A stretch of DNA of 38,743 nucleotides from Chara braunii (taxonomy: Eukaryota; Streptophyta; Charophyceae; Charales; Characeae), in assembly GCA_003427395.1 (NCBI GenBank), contig BFEA01001010.1, forward strand, positions 205,844-244,586, read 5' to 3'. Positions 1 to 9,216 of the stretch are shown here, piece by piece. The notes beneath the pieces were generated by a model that saw nothing but the letters and a program-made list of their open reading frames with translations, had not been told where the DNA came from and did not search any database. Position numbers and translations under genes: made by a program. Numbering within the stretch: the stretch's first letter is position 1; the number at the start of each line of letters is the position of its first letter.

Positions 1-71
<71 letters not shown>
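1..71. repeat. (AG)n microsatellite
   Basis: Uninterrupted AG dinucleotide run with the purine strand on +, cut by the window start, so its full length is unknown. It is the first of five long (AG)n runs that lie on the same strand inside the presumed E2F transcript. Confidence 0.98.
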
Positions 72-74
<3 letters not shown>

Positions 75-591
75 GTGACTTTGGGACTTGACGACGTTTG
101 GATTCAGACTCGACATTGGGATTGAGACATTGGCTGAGGGATTATTTGGGGATAATTTGGGACGTATATCGAAGACTTGGTGTTGGCGACATTCCCATCT
201 TCCCCCTCTTCTTTGTTTGATCCCCCTTTGTCTGTGTATGTTTTGGCACTGGCACGTTCTTCCTGTGCGAGCGCCAGCCCTTTTCACACCTGCAGCTTCT
301 TTGTGGGAAATCAGCAGCAATAGTAAGTAGTAGAGGGTATTGACGGGATATTGAGAGAGAGGGTGATGATGACTGGGAGTCTAATAATATATGGACAGCT
401 CATTTGTTCTATTTTTTATTATAAGTACAAGTTAGCTGTGTGCTGCAGCTCCTCCGATGCCAGAGAAGGTGGGCACAGGGGGCCACAGAGAATGGAAAGC
501 CAACCACTGCTGTGAATGGTGTTTCTGTAGAATTGTCTGCTATAGAGAGCTAAGACGCTATGTAGAACTGGCTGCTATGTAAAGGTAAGCT
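72..591. other. Presumed upstream intron of the E2F gene, no feature seen
   Basis: No recognisable exon, RNA or mobile element was seen. A short + strand open frame at 88-330 encodes nothing I recognise and is followed by a donor-like GTAAGT near 323. That is not enough to call an exon. Confidence 0.4.
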
Positions 592-925
592 GCTATGTGC
601 TCCGACTGGTACTATCTGCACTGGCTGCTACTTTGCCGCGTTGCACAATGAATACGGGTAAATGCAGGGTGGTGGTGCTATGCGTGGTCGGCTGTACTAT
701 GCAGACTGGGTGCTATGTGCAGCCGGTGGTACTGTGTGGGGTGTGCGCTGTGTGCAGTGGGAAGTACTATGTGGGCATTGTGGGGTGCGTACTATGTGGA
801 GCAAGTGATATTATGCTGGGTGCGTGCTATGTGCAGTGGTTTGTACTACCCATTGTGCATGCTATGTGCAGTGGATAGTATCATGTGGGGTGCCTGCTAT
901 GTGCAGGGGTAGTATCATGCCTGCA
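592..925. repeat. Degenerate minisatellite, about 40 bp unit
   Basis: The phrases TGCTATGTGCAG and AGTACTATGTGG / AGTATCATGTGG recur several times with GGGGTGC spacers. The clearest copies are near 710, 825, 860 and 893. The copies are diverged, so the array is old. Two small overlapping open frames here are Cys/Val-rich by-products of the repeat. Confidence 0.7.
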
Positions 926-1120
926 TAATGAGCACAGTCGTATGTGAGATGGTACATACTAGGTACAAACTTGAACAAAACAAACACCCGTGGCCGTACA
1001 TGTACATGTCGGCTATGTAGCTGTACAACGGTTCAGTTTGGCTGTTCGGGTACAGCTACATGGCGGTGCTCGGTTATCCTCTTCACCAACTGCCGGAGCC
1101 CGTTCATCCAACCATTTTTT

Positions 1121-1124
1121 CCTT
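1121..1124. repeat. Target-site duplication, left copy (CCTT)
   Basis: CCTT directly before the left LTR equals CCTT at 10580-10583 directly after the right LTR. With the TG...CA LTR ends this fixes the element borders. A fifth matching base is ambiguous because the LTR itself starts with T. Confidence 0.8.
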
Positions 1125-2451
1125 TGTTACGATCCTGGTCATTCCCAAAGTGCAGATTCACAATGAAAGACAATGCCACCCAATTGCGAAAGAAACGAAA
1201 GCACTTGCAAAGAGCTAGAGACCAAAGAAGAGAGAAAGAAGAAGAAGAAGAAGAAGAAGAAGAAGAAGAAGATGTACACCAGTAGGACCAATGAGAAATC
1301 CCCCCTGCTCTCTCCACCTTCCTCGTCCTCCGCCTTCACTTCACCAATCTTATTCTTCTTCCAATAATAATAATAACAATGAGTGGATGAACCATAATCA
1401 ATATCCGAAGTTTCCTCTTACCGCTGACATCACAATAGGTCCACCATAGCCACGGCTTCCCCCCTTCTTCCACCTCTCACATGCCTAGGCTATGGCGGAC
1501 TACTGAGGGCTCTGCCCTCCTGTGCAAAGGACAACCCAAAGCAGCTATGTCGCTGCACTCCTGTCCAAAGGACAACCCAAAGCAGCTATGCCACTGCTGA
1601 CTAAGCTGCCATGCCTGACTCTGCCTCGAGCTTCCTTGGTGCGGCACTACCCCAACTGGGGCCTTCCAGATGCAGCGCCCAACAAGGTGATGAAGATGGT
1701 GTCCACCATAGCCAGGTAGGTACGTCGCCACTCTCCTCCTTCGCCCCCTTCTTCCTCCTCCTCAGGCTGGGCTGCTCGCCATAGCCAGGCTGAGCACCCA
1801 ACTGTCCGTCACCTCCAGGCAGCGCTGCCCAAGTCCAGCGCTTGGCTCCAGCAGGATGTCGCCATCCTTGCATACTGCGAATGAGGAGCTGCATGCTCCT
1901 TTGGAAGATATAGCGGTCTACTGGCCTCTTGGGCGGTGACTTCCTAGGCCGAGTGGCCTCCCAGCAACCGGTACCTCCTCCCTTTCGGAGGGAAACATAA
2001 TTGCAGGCTCTGCTATCGTTCAGACAGGCCCTAGACTCAGGGCACTTGGACTGGTACCGGCCTACCTCTAACCTACCGCTACTGGGCCTCTTAAAAAAAA
2101 CGCCAGCTTTGTCTTCTTCTGCTTGGCCTCCAGCACCTGACACTTCTACCACGTGTTTTTCCCCGCTGCTCTTAAGTGTTGCGGGCCTACCCCCGCTACT
2201 TGAGTGTTTTCCCCGCTGCAACCCTCAAAGTCACGTACCGGCCTTGCGGGGTCTTTCAACCAACAAGTGCCCTTCTGGGTCACACACACTCAACCGACAA
2301 GCACTCAGACAGACACGCAAACCAGCAGGCATGCACACACACAGACTTCGAAACCACAACAGAATGCGGGAATCTCAGCAAGGCATTCATTCCAGCAGCA
2401 AATTCTAGAAATCAGGAGTGTTCTCAGTCTGTGTTTTGGCGGGTCATTACA
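1125..2451 (-). repeat. 3' LTR of the Ty3/gypsy element
   Basis: On the - strand it begins TGTAATGACC and ends CGTAACA. It matches 9217-10579 along its whole length, including the GAA microsatellite, the CT/CA-rich block near 2270-2345 and the terminal GTGTTTTGGCGGGTCATTACA seen on +. A 206-codon open frame on - inside it is incidental. Confidence 0.95.
1237..1271. repeat. (GAA)n microsatellite inside the 3' LTR
   Basis: About 12 uninterrupted GAA units. The matching site in the other LTR (9303-9402) is about three times longer and interrupted, so the tract has changed length since insertion. Confidence 0.95.
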
Positions 2452-2877
2452 CTACCCCCCTCTCAAGAGCGAGGTCCCTCTGATGATCAGAAAGAGAGAT
2501 TTAGTATAACCGTGAGGAGTGAGTTTTGCAGAAAACTTAGCAGTCTGTCCATCAGCGATCTGTTGTTCATAAGCGTTAACAACACGGGGAGCATTCTTTA
2601 GCAGCTCTTTTCGGACGATCTAGAAGAACTCGTTCAACGGGTGAGAGAGGAAGTGAACCTTGTACTGTTTGTTCCTCCCTCTTCGTTCATGGGAAACGAT
2701 TCTGTCCATCTCATGGCCGCCGTTGATAGGACGAGGTATCATAGGATCTCGAAAGGGAAAAGTCTCATCATCGATGTGTGGAAACAGTTTGGACGCGTGA
2801 AAGACCGGATATGTGCGCAGATGAGGAGGCACGTCAATCCCATACTAATGACCAAAATCATCCCCAACCACCTTTAG
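2452..2877 (-). pseudogene. pol: Integrase C-terminal tail with degenerate chromodomain
   Basis: On the - strand a block with PPHLRTYPVFHASKLFPH, typical of the Ty3/gypsy region after the integrase core, is followed by a chromodomain-like stretch. The latter contains MDRIVSHERRGRNKQYKVHF and then HPLNEF. A TAG at 2620-2622 interrupts the frame in the middle of the chromodomain. Reading on in the same frame gives a plausible tail with NAYEQQIAD that stops at TAG 2452-2454, right against the LTR. In chromoviruses this domain is thought to guide integration to marked chromatin. Confidence is good for family membership and moderate for calling it a chromodomain, because the aromatic cage residues are not all evident. 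Confidence 0.75.
2455..2464 (-). other. Polypurine tract (PPT)
   Basis: Read on the - strand, GAGAGGGGGG lies three bases before the 3' LTR. PPTs prime plus-strand DNA synthesis in LTR elements. The pol stop codon TAG (2454-2452) sits between the purine tract and the LTR. Confidence 0.85.
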
Positions 2878-2955
2878 AACCTGCCAATGGCTATAGTATA
2901 GTGGAAGAAGCTTTCGTGATACACCCTCTTCGTCAGAAAACTCAGATATTTTGAC

Positions 2956-3261
2956 CTAGACATAACTTCCTACTTCGAAGTTCCCTTCTTTGCCCGACTT
3001 GTTAGCGTGTTTAATCGTGGCATGTTGACGCTTGTTCATTGCTGCGATAGCAGCTTTGAGCAAGCGTGCATACTTGGCATTGTAGCCAGGCATGCCGGGC
3101 GTCATACCAGGTGACCGTTCGGGGAACAGATAGGAGAGAGGATTGCGCAACTGCCATCCGTATTGCAGCTGAGTCGGTGTCATGCCAGTTGTGGAGTGAA
3201 TGGAGTTGTTGTACAACCCCTTCACTTTGTGTAACTCCTTGTGCCACGTGTTCTGAAACAA
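2956..3261 (-). pseudogene. pol: Integrase C-terminal part of the catalytic core
   Basis: An open stretch of about 100 codons contains NTWHKELHKVKGLYNNSIHS followed by TTGMTPTQLQYGW. This is the helix after the DDE core in Ty3/gypsy integrases, with the typical yNnsiHsttgmtP pattern. It is in a different frame from the core segment upstream (3262-3422), so a frameshift lies near 3260. The frame stops at 2956, before the chromodomain block, so at least one more break is needed to join them. Confidence 0.85.
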
Positions 3262-3422
3262 TTATCGCGCAAAAGTAGTTGAATGACAGTCTGGTTGATT
3301 TCCTTTGCCAATCCATTGGCTTCGGGTTGTTGACCAGAAGTCTTGTTGAGTTTAATGTCGTAGATCTGAGAAGTGAAGTCCTTCCAATCTTTACTAATGA
3401 ATCTGGTGTCCCGATCACTTAC
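3262..3422 (-). pseudogene. pol: Integrase core segment with second Asp and altered Glu site
   Basis: A frame shifted relative to both neighbours reads VWVSDRDTRFISKDWKDF and later QQPEANGLAKEIN. SDRD carries the second catalytic Asp (codon 3414-3416). By comparison with the usual DGQTERVN motif, the catalytic Glu position is Lys (codon 3303-3305) followed by a Glu, and the usual His-Pro is Gln-Pro. The core is therefore broken by frameshifts on both sides and probably lacks a catalytic residue. Confidence 0.75.
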
Positions 3423-3724
3423 CCAAACTGTAGAATGTACTGCTGATGAATTTTTTCGATCACAAGCTCAGTTGGAGCATGAGGAAGGAAAGCAATCAAA
3501 TTCAGAAATTTGGAAAAACGATCCAGGATGACCATGACTTGTGAATTTCCTACGTCGCTCACCTTTCCCATGTCTGTGAAGTCGATGGAAATCGACTCAC
3601 TGGGTCCATCAGGAATGGGGAGGGGTTTCAACAGGCCATAAGGCTTGTGTCTATGGACCTTGGTCCTTTGACAAACTTGACATTCAACAATAAACTTCTG
3701 AGCTGATCCTTCATTCCCGCCCAA
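3419..3724 (-). pseudogene. pol: Integrase: end of zinc finger and first catalytic Asp
   Basis: About 100 open codons. CQVCQRT (residues 15-21) is the CxxC half of the HHCC zinc finger. SISIDFTDMG carries the first catalytic Asp (about residue 48). The frame stops right after LQFG, where the next segment continues in another frame. The His half of the finger, HGRSGHFGFEKTY, lies at about 3750-3790 in a different frame from this one. Confidence 0.85.
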
Positions 3725-4946
3725 ACAAACTGCTGCAAAAGACTTCCATAAGTCTTCTCAAAGCCGAAGTGCCCACTCCGACCATGTGCCAAATCCAAGA
3801 AATGAGTTCAGAGAGGCGCATGGTTGGGTACACACAAAGGATCAAACTTCCCATAACGGTGAAATACAAGACCCTCACACTCGTGAAAATCAGGCCGACT
3901 ACTAGGGTTTGCCTTGAGCTGCTCAAGGATGGGCCTAAGGTCCGGATCTTGGCAGTGTGTTCGACCAGATCCTCCTTCAGTTTCCTTCGGAGGTCGTATG
4001 AGCTCACAAGGCAAGTCAAAAACTCAGGCTGACGCGACAAAGCGTCAACAACACGATTATAATAGCCTTTCTTATGTTGCAGTTCAAAATTGTAAACATC
4101 AATGTCATGCAACCAGCAGGTCAACGTCGGGGAGAGATTAGTTTGCATCTTGATCCACTGCAAGGTCTGATGATCTGAGTAGACATTGAAGTGGCGACCC
4201 GAGAGGTAGTGCTTCCAATGCGTGAGTGCTTCTCGCAAGGCGTAGAGCTCACACGTGTATGTGGAGGTAGCTACCTTGTGGCTGGACATGCATTTGCTGT
4301 AATATTCGAGCGGACGCAGGCCATCACCATCATCTTGTTGCAGCACTGCACCAATCCCATACTTGCTCGCGTCCGTAGTGACCACAAACGTGAGGTTGGG
4401 ATTCGCAATGCTGAGCACAAGATGACTTACCAAAGCCTCTTTCAAGGCTTGGAACGCAGTCTCGCGTTTCTCACACCACACATAGGCAACATTCTTGCTT
4501 GTTAGTCTCGAGAGTGGGTGAGCAATGACAAAGAAATTGGGCACAAACTTCTGGTAATACGAAGCCAAACCAAGATAGATGACGCTGTCGCTGTCCCTTC
4601 CAAACTCAGATTTCTCTAAGTTGAGGTGCAGTTGTGCCTCCTTGAGGACCTGCACAACTTCCTCAAGGTGCTTGACGTGCTCTTCCATGGACTTGCTGAA
4701 AATCAGGATGTCGTCAAGGTAAACGACAACAAACCTGTTGAGCTGATGGCGGAGAACCTTGTCCATGAGGCGTTGAAATGCGGCTGGTGCATTCGTAAGA
4801 CCAAAGGGTATAACGATGAATTCGTACAACCCATCACGTGTTTTGAATGCAGTTTTGTGCTGGTCGCTCGGATCAACTTCAATCTGGTGGTAGCCAGACT
4901 TGAGGTCGATCTTGGAGAAGACCTTGCACCCACCTGCAACATCCAA
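3711..4946 (-). pseudogene. pol: Reverse transcriptase palm plus RNase H, with internal deletion
   Basis: 411 open codons. RT motifs are KIDLKSGYHQI (first catalytic Asp, about residue 14), FGLTNAPAAFQRLM, and the active site VVYLDDILIFS (Asp 78-79). RNase H follows with all four acidic residues in place: TTDASKYGIG (192), CELYALREA (233), YSDHQTLQWI (258) and VVDALSR (301). Between KSEFG and LGLASYYQKF, near 4565-4605, the segment normally carrying roughly 40-45 thumb/connection residues is missing without loss of frame. The last 60 or so codons are out of frame: the correct frame there gives the spacer ending DFHECEGLVFHRYGKFD at 3808-4014. A frameshift near 4950 separates this piece from the RT start. 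Confidence 0.9.
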
Positions 4947-4950
4947 CAGA

Positions 4951-5331
4951 TCATATGCGAGACAAGGGATAAACGTTCTTTCGGGTGATACGGTTTAGGC
5001 TGCGATAGTCAATACACATCCGGAGTTTGCCTCCTTTCTTCGGCACAAACAAGACAGGTGCACCGAACTCGGACTCACTACGCCTAGTCCATCCACGATC
5101 AATCATATCATCAATTTGTCTCCTCAACTCCTCCAACTCGCCTTGTCCCATACGGTTGACACAACCCTTTGGAGGAACACTCCCTTCTATTATCTCGATC
5201 TTGTGTTTGACCGGACGCTTGGGAACTCCACGAGGTTCAGCCAGAACTTCAGGAAATCGATCTAATAGACGACGGATGTTTGTAAGGACTTCCGGTGGAG
5301 GATCATCCTCATCAGGAGAGAGAAAATCAGA
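4951..5331 (-). pseudogene. pol: Reverse transcriptase N-terminal part
   Basis: Directly after the TAA at 5332-5334, in the same frame, the sequence reads through [20 protein letters not shown], then VKHKIEI, then the fingers motif [20 protein letters not shown] followed by [17 protein letters not shown]. It ends at a frameshift at about 4947-4954, where two bases appear to be lost before the palm. The frame is shared with the protease and Gag, so Gag-Pol was originally read in one frame over this part. Confidence 0.9.
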
Positions 5332-6378
5332 TTAAGAATTTACAACAATTACAATCGAATTCAAAGTACTTGGATCAGAAGTAGACTGATTCTTTACAGT
5401 AGAAGTAGATGGAACAAAAGTAGAGATAGTAGAAGCAGAATTATTTTCCGAGGTAGAAAATGCAGCAAAAGTAGAAGGCACATGGAGAGGCTTTACAAGA
5501 GCTACATGCACATGCTCAACTTCCTTGCGCTTGCGCACTGATTTGCAGAATTTGTTTGCACTCAAAAGAGTCACTGGGGACTTGCGCGTCTCATCCAATA
5601 GAACGTTATGCTCGTTCCCCTTTGCATCACGCACCACGAACTGAGTATCCACGCACGTGGTCCTTAGACAATGAGCCTTTAACCAGCCCAAGCCAATGAC
5701 CGCGTCGAAAGGACACTTGTCCAAGACGTGGAAGTTCAACTCATGTGTGACAGTGCGATCCTTGTTAAAAGTGACGCGCACACCTTTGACAACATGTGTT
5801 GAGGTGACGACCTCTTGGTTGCCTACCAGGGTCTGACAAGGGTTCTGCAAATCCACTTGCTTCATTCCCAGGCCCGCCTTACGAATCCCGTTAGGAGAAA
5901 ATAAGTTAGTCGTTGAGCCATTATCAATCAGCACAAGGATGTATCGGCAGTTAATGAGCATCTTAAAAAAGATCAGTTCCACACTCCCTTGAACACAGCG
6001 TTGCTGCTTGAGCTGCAACCAATGTTCCAGGTGAGAGTGGAAGTTGACTTCCTTAGTCTCCTCCCAAGGGTCAGTGTAAAGTACTTGGACTGCAACAGCC
6101 TTGGTTTCAGCATTAGTCCGGGCTTCAAGAGCAGGCTGTTGATTAGATTCAGGCTCCTTGGAGGGGCCTGCAGTTGATTGTTCAACTTCCCTTGTTGTAG
6201 AGAGTGCTGATGAATCTTCTACGCCCTTTGCCTGTTTCCCTGCAGACGATAGCGTGCCCAGGCTTTGGACAATGCAAGCACATACACAGTTTGGATCTTC
6301 TCTCCCATTCTTTTTGACTAATGTCTGAGGGCTTCCCAAGGCTTGGTGGAAGCATCCTCCGGTCTCAGGGATCTTGTG
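5332..6378 (-). pseudogene. pol: Gag C-terminus to retropepsin-like protease
   Basis: The frame continues from Gag past the TAG at 6379. The protease is recognised by YILVLIDNGSTTNLFSP (active-site Asp codon about 5923-5925) and, about 70 residues on, FDAVIGLGWL, the paired hydrophobic-Gly motif of retropepsins. The active-site triplet is Asp-Asn-Gly instead of the usual Asp-Ser/Thr-Gly, so activity is doubtful. A zinc-knuckle-like stretch CLHCPKPGHAIVC lies at 6242-6280 one base out of frame, with Cx2Cx4Hx3C spacing, one residue short of the standard knuckle. The frame ends at TAA 5332-5334, and RT continues in the same frame beyond it. Confidence 0.85.
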
Positions 6379-7710
6379 CTATAGTCCCCCTACCGAACCA
6401 CGGTTAGGCCCCTTGCTTGAAGCAGTCTTTTTAAAGGTATTGCATTTCTCTTCGGTATTGATGTCAGACTCAGGGGCTGATGTAGAACAGCCCACGTCAG
6501 AGTCCGGCTCTAGATCGTCATCTAGAGACAGATCATCCGCATAGGACTGATCCTCAGCCTCCCGATGTCCATGCATGGCAAGCTGTTTGCTACTGCCATA
6601 CCGCTTGCGTCGTGCAGCGGTTGTCTTTGCACGCCTAGCGAGGTCCTTGGCTTCTAGGTTGACTAGATCTGTCAGTAGCTCACGCCAGGTCGTATGGTCC
6701 TCGAGTCCTAGCCGGGAGACATAGTCTTCAAGGGCCACTCCCATTACTACATCCATGCAAGACACGTCAGCCCATCCTAGGTTTGGAGTGGTTAAAAGAA
6801 CAGTCAAGTGCTGCTCCAAAGCCTGCATGGAAGTCCTCCACTTTTGGCCCTTGAGGGCCTCATGCTTTAGCCTTGCCTTGAGTGCAGCGTGCTTATCTTG
6901 ATACTGCGCGATGAGGAGGGGGTACATACAGGAGTTACTTTCAGCCACTGTCAGGTCAATCCTCTCATGACCTGCAGTAATAGCCTGGTGTTCTATGAAA
7001 CACCGTACAGTGGGCTCAGTATTTGTGCCCATGATCATGCTTCGGTCTTCCTGCGGTGTTCGCAGTACCTCGAAGTATGAGTGCATGGAGCTGATCCAAG
7101 TGGTGATGTCCTCCTTCCCGTCGTACTTGGACGGCAGTGTGGCCGCCCTCTTGTCCACTACGGGACCGCTGTATTGTACACCAGTAAGAACTGTGGCGTT
7201 TTGGGCCGATGTTCCTGCAGTTGGGACTGGGACCAGTGCAGAACTGCCGGCGCTGCCGTGCGAGGAGCTGGCACCGGTTCCTGCGCTCATCACAGTTCCA
7301 CTTGCTCTTTGCATGAGGATTGTGTTAGGGTAAGAGACTGGGACTGCAGCAGGTCGAGGATTAGGAGGACGGGGGGCAGCTAGTTGGGATTGTTTGAGGC
7401 TGACTATCTCAGCCTGCAGCTCTTGGTTCCGCTGCTCTAGAGCTGTCACACGGGACTCAAGATCTTCCAAGGTCCGTAGTTGAACCAAGGCTGCTACAGC
7501 AGCAGCTAGCTTCTCTTGGAACCAGTCGTCACTAGATTCCGGAACCTCGAGGAGGGCCACTTTTGTAGCAATACTCGTGGCTTTGGCTGCTGCCTTTGCC
7601 TCCCTCTCTCTGTGCATTGTGTCCTCATAAAGTTTCTGAAAGAAAGGTTTCTCGCTCTCAGCCGCTGTGTCCAGCATGGCCTTCCATTGCGCGGATGTGA
7701 TGTCTGCCAT
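6379..7710 (-). CDS. gag: Gag-like capsid protein of the Ty3/gypsy element
   Basis: An ATG at 7710 opens 443 codons. The frame extends upstream to 7794 but without an ATG. Residues 78-108 form a likely coiled coil (LEDLESRVTALEQRNQELQA and onward). Next come a Pro/Ala/Ser-rich linker and the capsid-like segment LPSKYDGKEDITTWISSMHS then YFEVL, a pattern common in Ty3/gypsy Gag. The C-terminal part is basic (ARRAKTTAARRKRYG) and then acidic. Gag packages element RNA into particles. The TAG at 6379-6381 is followed by in-frame protease, so this stop may be a mutation or, less likely, a readthrough site. No zinc knuckle lies before the stop. Confidence 0.85.
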   Translation of the reverse strand: MADITSAQWKAMLDTAAESEKPFFQKLYEDTMHREREAKAAAKATSIATKVALLEVPESSDDWFQEKLAAAVAALVQLRTLEDLESRVTALEQRNQELQAEIVSLKQSQLAAPRPPNPRPAAVPVSYPNTILMQRASGTVMSAGTGASSSHGSAGSSALVPVPTAGTSAQNATVLTGVQYSGPVVDKRAATLPSKYDGKEDITTWISSMHSYFEVLRTPQEDRSMIMGTNTEPTVRCFIEHQAITAGHERIDLTVAESNSCMYPLLIAQYQDKHAALKARLKHEALKGQKWRTSMQALEQHLTVLLTTPNLGWADVSCMDVVMGVALEDYVSRLGLEDHTTWRELLTDLVNLEAKDLARRAKTTAARRKRYGSSKQLAMHGHREAEDQSYADDLSLDDDLEPDSDVGCSTSAPESDINTEEKCNTFKKTASSKGPNRGSVGGL

Positions 7711-9201
7711 GCTGGAGAAAGGGGTGTCAGTAGATCTCTCAAGAGGGGTCCGCACTTTGCTCACGTTTGGACGGACACTCCTCTTATCCCTCACACTCTA
7801 AAAAAAAATACCTTCACTCTCCCTTCTCTCTCTTTCCGCTTTCGGTGCACGCGTCTCAATGCTGGACATAGGTAGTTCAGATAAAAGAAAAAAAACAGAC
7901 AAATCACAAAGAGCAGAAGGTAGAACTCCTAGCCGGAGCGGCAATTCATTTGGACTTAGAGAATGGCATTCACACAACAACAAAAAAAACAAATAAAATA
8001 AAATAAAATAAAATAAAATAAAATAAAAGAGAGGGCTGACTTAACGAACGATTAGCTGGAGATCCCCTCTTGTCTAACCTGACAAGGAACATGTACCACA
8101 ATAAGTCAGCCGAAGAAAACTAACTGCAGCAATGGAGATTTCGAGGGGTGCAGATGGTCGCCGAGCCAGACGCTGGGCAGTATGTGAGAACATGCAGTAA
8201 GCCCAGTCAAGATCCCCTTGAAAGGAATGTCCTTACTAGCCGTGTGTCCCGCCAAATTCAGCACGGCAAAGAAATGCGTTGATGGCAACAGATTTGGGTC
8301 CTAAAGGTCCTGTCCCATTCGGCCTGGTCCCAATGAATCCCGAAGGGTCCCAAGTAGGTCGTGGACCAGGACCAACGAGATAGGTGTACCAAGTTAGTCC
8401 CAAACTGCCTCTACCGTACTGAAAAGGAAAAGACAACTTTCAGCAAGAACTTACCCCTACAGCTGTTCAGAAGTGAAAAGACAATGCACCATAGAAAGAT
8501 ATGTCATTGAGAACAAATACATCATCCATCCATCTATCCATCCATCAGGTGAGAAAGCAATCCACATGCTCACACACACAACCAAGACCACAGAGAAGAG
8601 GAAGAGAGCCCAGCACACCCCAACAAGCCACAAAGCACCAAGCAACCTCCCACGGGCATAACCAGGTCACATGGCACTTACCTGTGAGGCCCGGCCTCCG
8701 AAGATGGATAACGACTCACCCCCCTCCCTCATAGGTCCTCCTGACCCCTATAGCTACCACTGCACGAAGTGTCCTAGCATGACTAAGAGGACCTCCCTGC
8801 ACCCCTGTTACAACGCTGGATCCTCCGTCGATGTCTGAAGACCAAAGTAGCAACTTGCAGCTCTTCGATGCAGATATGGCAGCCTCCGATCAAGTCTCCC
8901 TCTTGAGGGGAAGCCCAAAAGTCACTCAGTCTTCTTGAAGTGCAGATTCCAGGTGCGAGTACCTCTCACTCTCTACTCCCTCTCGCTTACTCCAATCAGC
9001 CTCCTCTGGGTCTCGCTTCCCCATTCAATCACACAAGCGACCTGGTCAGGTCTGATGTCGACCCTACGCGGGGGGCAGCATCCACATACCTCACTGCCCC
9101 TCTTAACCCTAACTTCCAGCCCTAATCGGAGATTAGATTATCCCTAACTTAATTCGGAATTAGGTTTAGGGTGACTAACACCTCTCGCCAGCAAGTACGT
9201 A
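7711..9201 (-). other. Untranslated leader of the Ty3/gypsy element
   Basis: About 1.5 kb between PBS and Gag with no convincing coding frame. It holds an (AAATA)n run at 7991-8029, an ATCC-type run at 8524-8546, and a GGTCC/GGACC-rich stretch at about 8297-8402 that resembles blocks near 23.2 and 25.0 kb. A nested insertion is possible but no borders could be found. Confidence 0.6.
7991..8029. repeat. (AAATA)n microsatellite
   Basis: About eight pentanucleotide units in the leader of the retroelement. Confidence 0.95.
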
Positions 9202-9214
9202 GGCTCTGATACCA
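9202..9214 (-). other. Primer binding site for initiator-Met tRNA
   Basis: On the - strand TGGTATCAGAGCC begins two bases after the 5' LTR end. This is the standard plant LTR-element PBS, complementary to the 3' end of initiator methionine tRNA. Confidence 0.95.
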
Positions 9215-9216
9215 AT

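Noticed and set aside
1601-2221. 206-codon open frame on the - strand
   Set aside because: It lies wholly inside the LTR, its translation resembles no known domain, and the corresponding stretch in the other LTR has no equally long frame.
4191-4505. Open frames on + across the pol region
   Set aside because: They are antisense shadows of the RT/RNase H coding strand.
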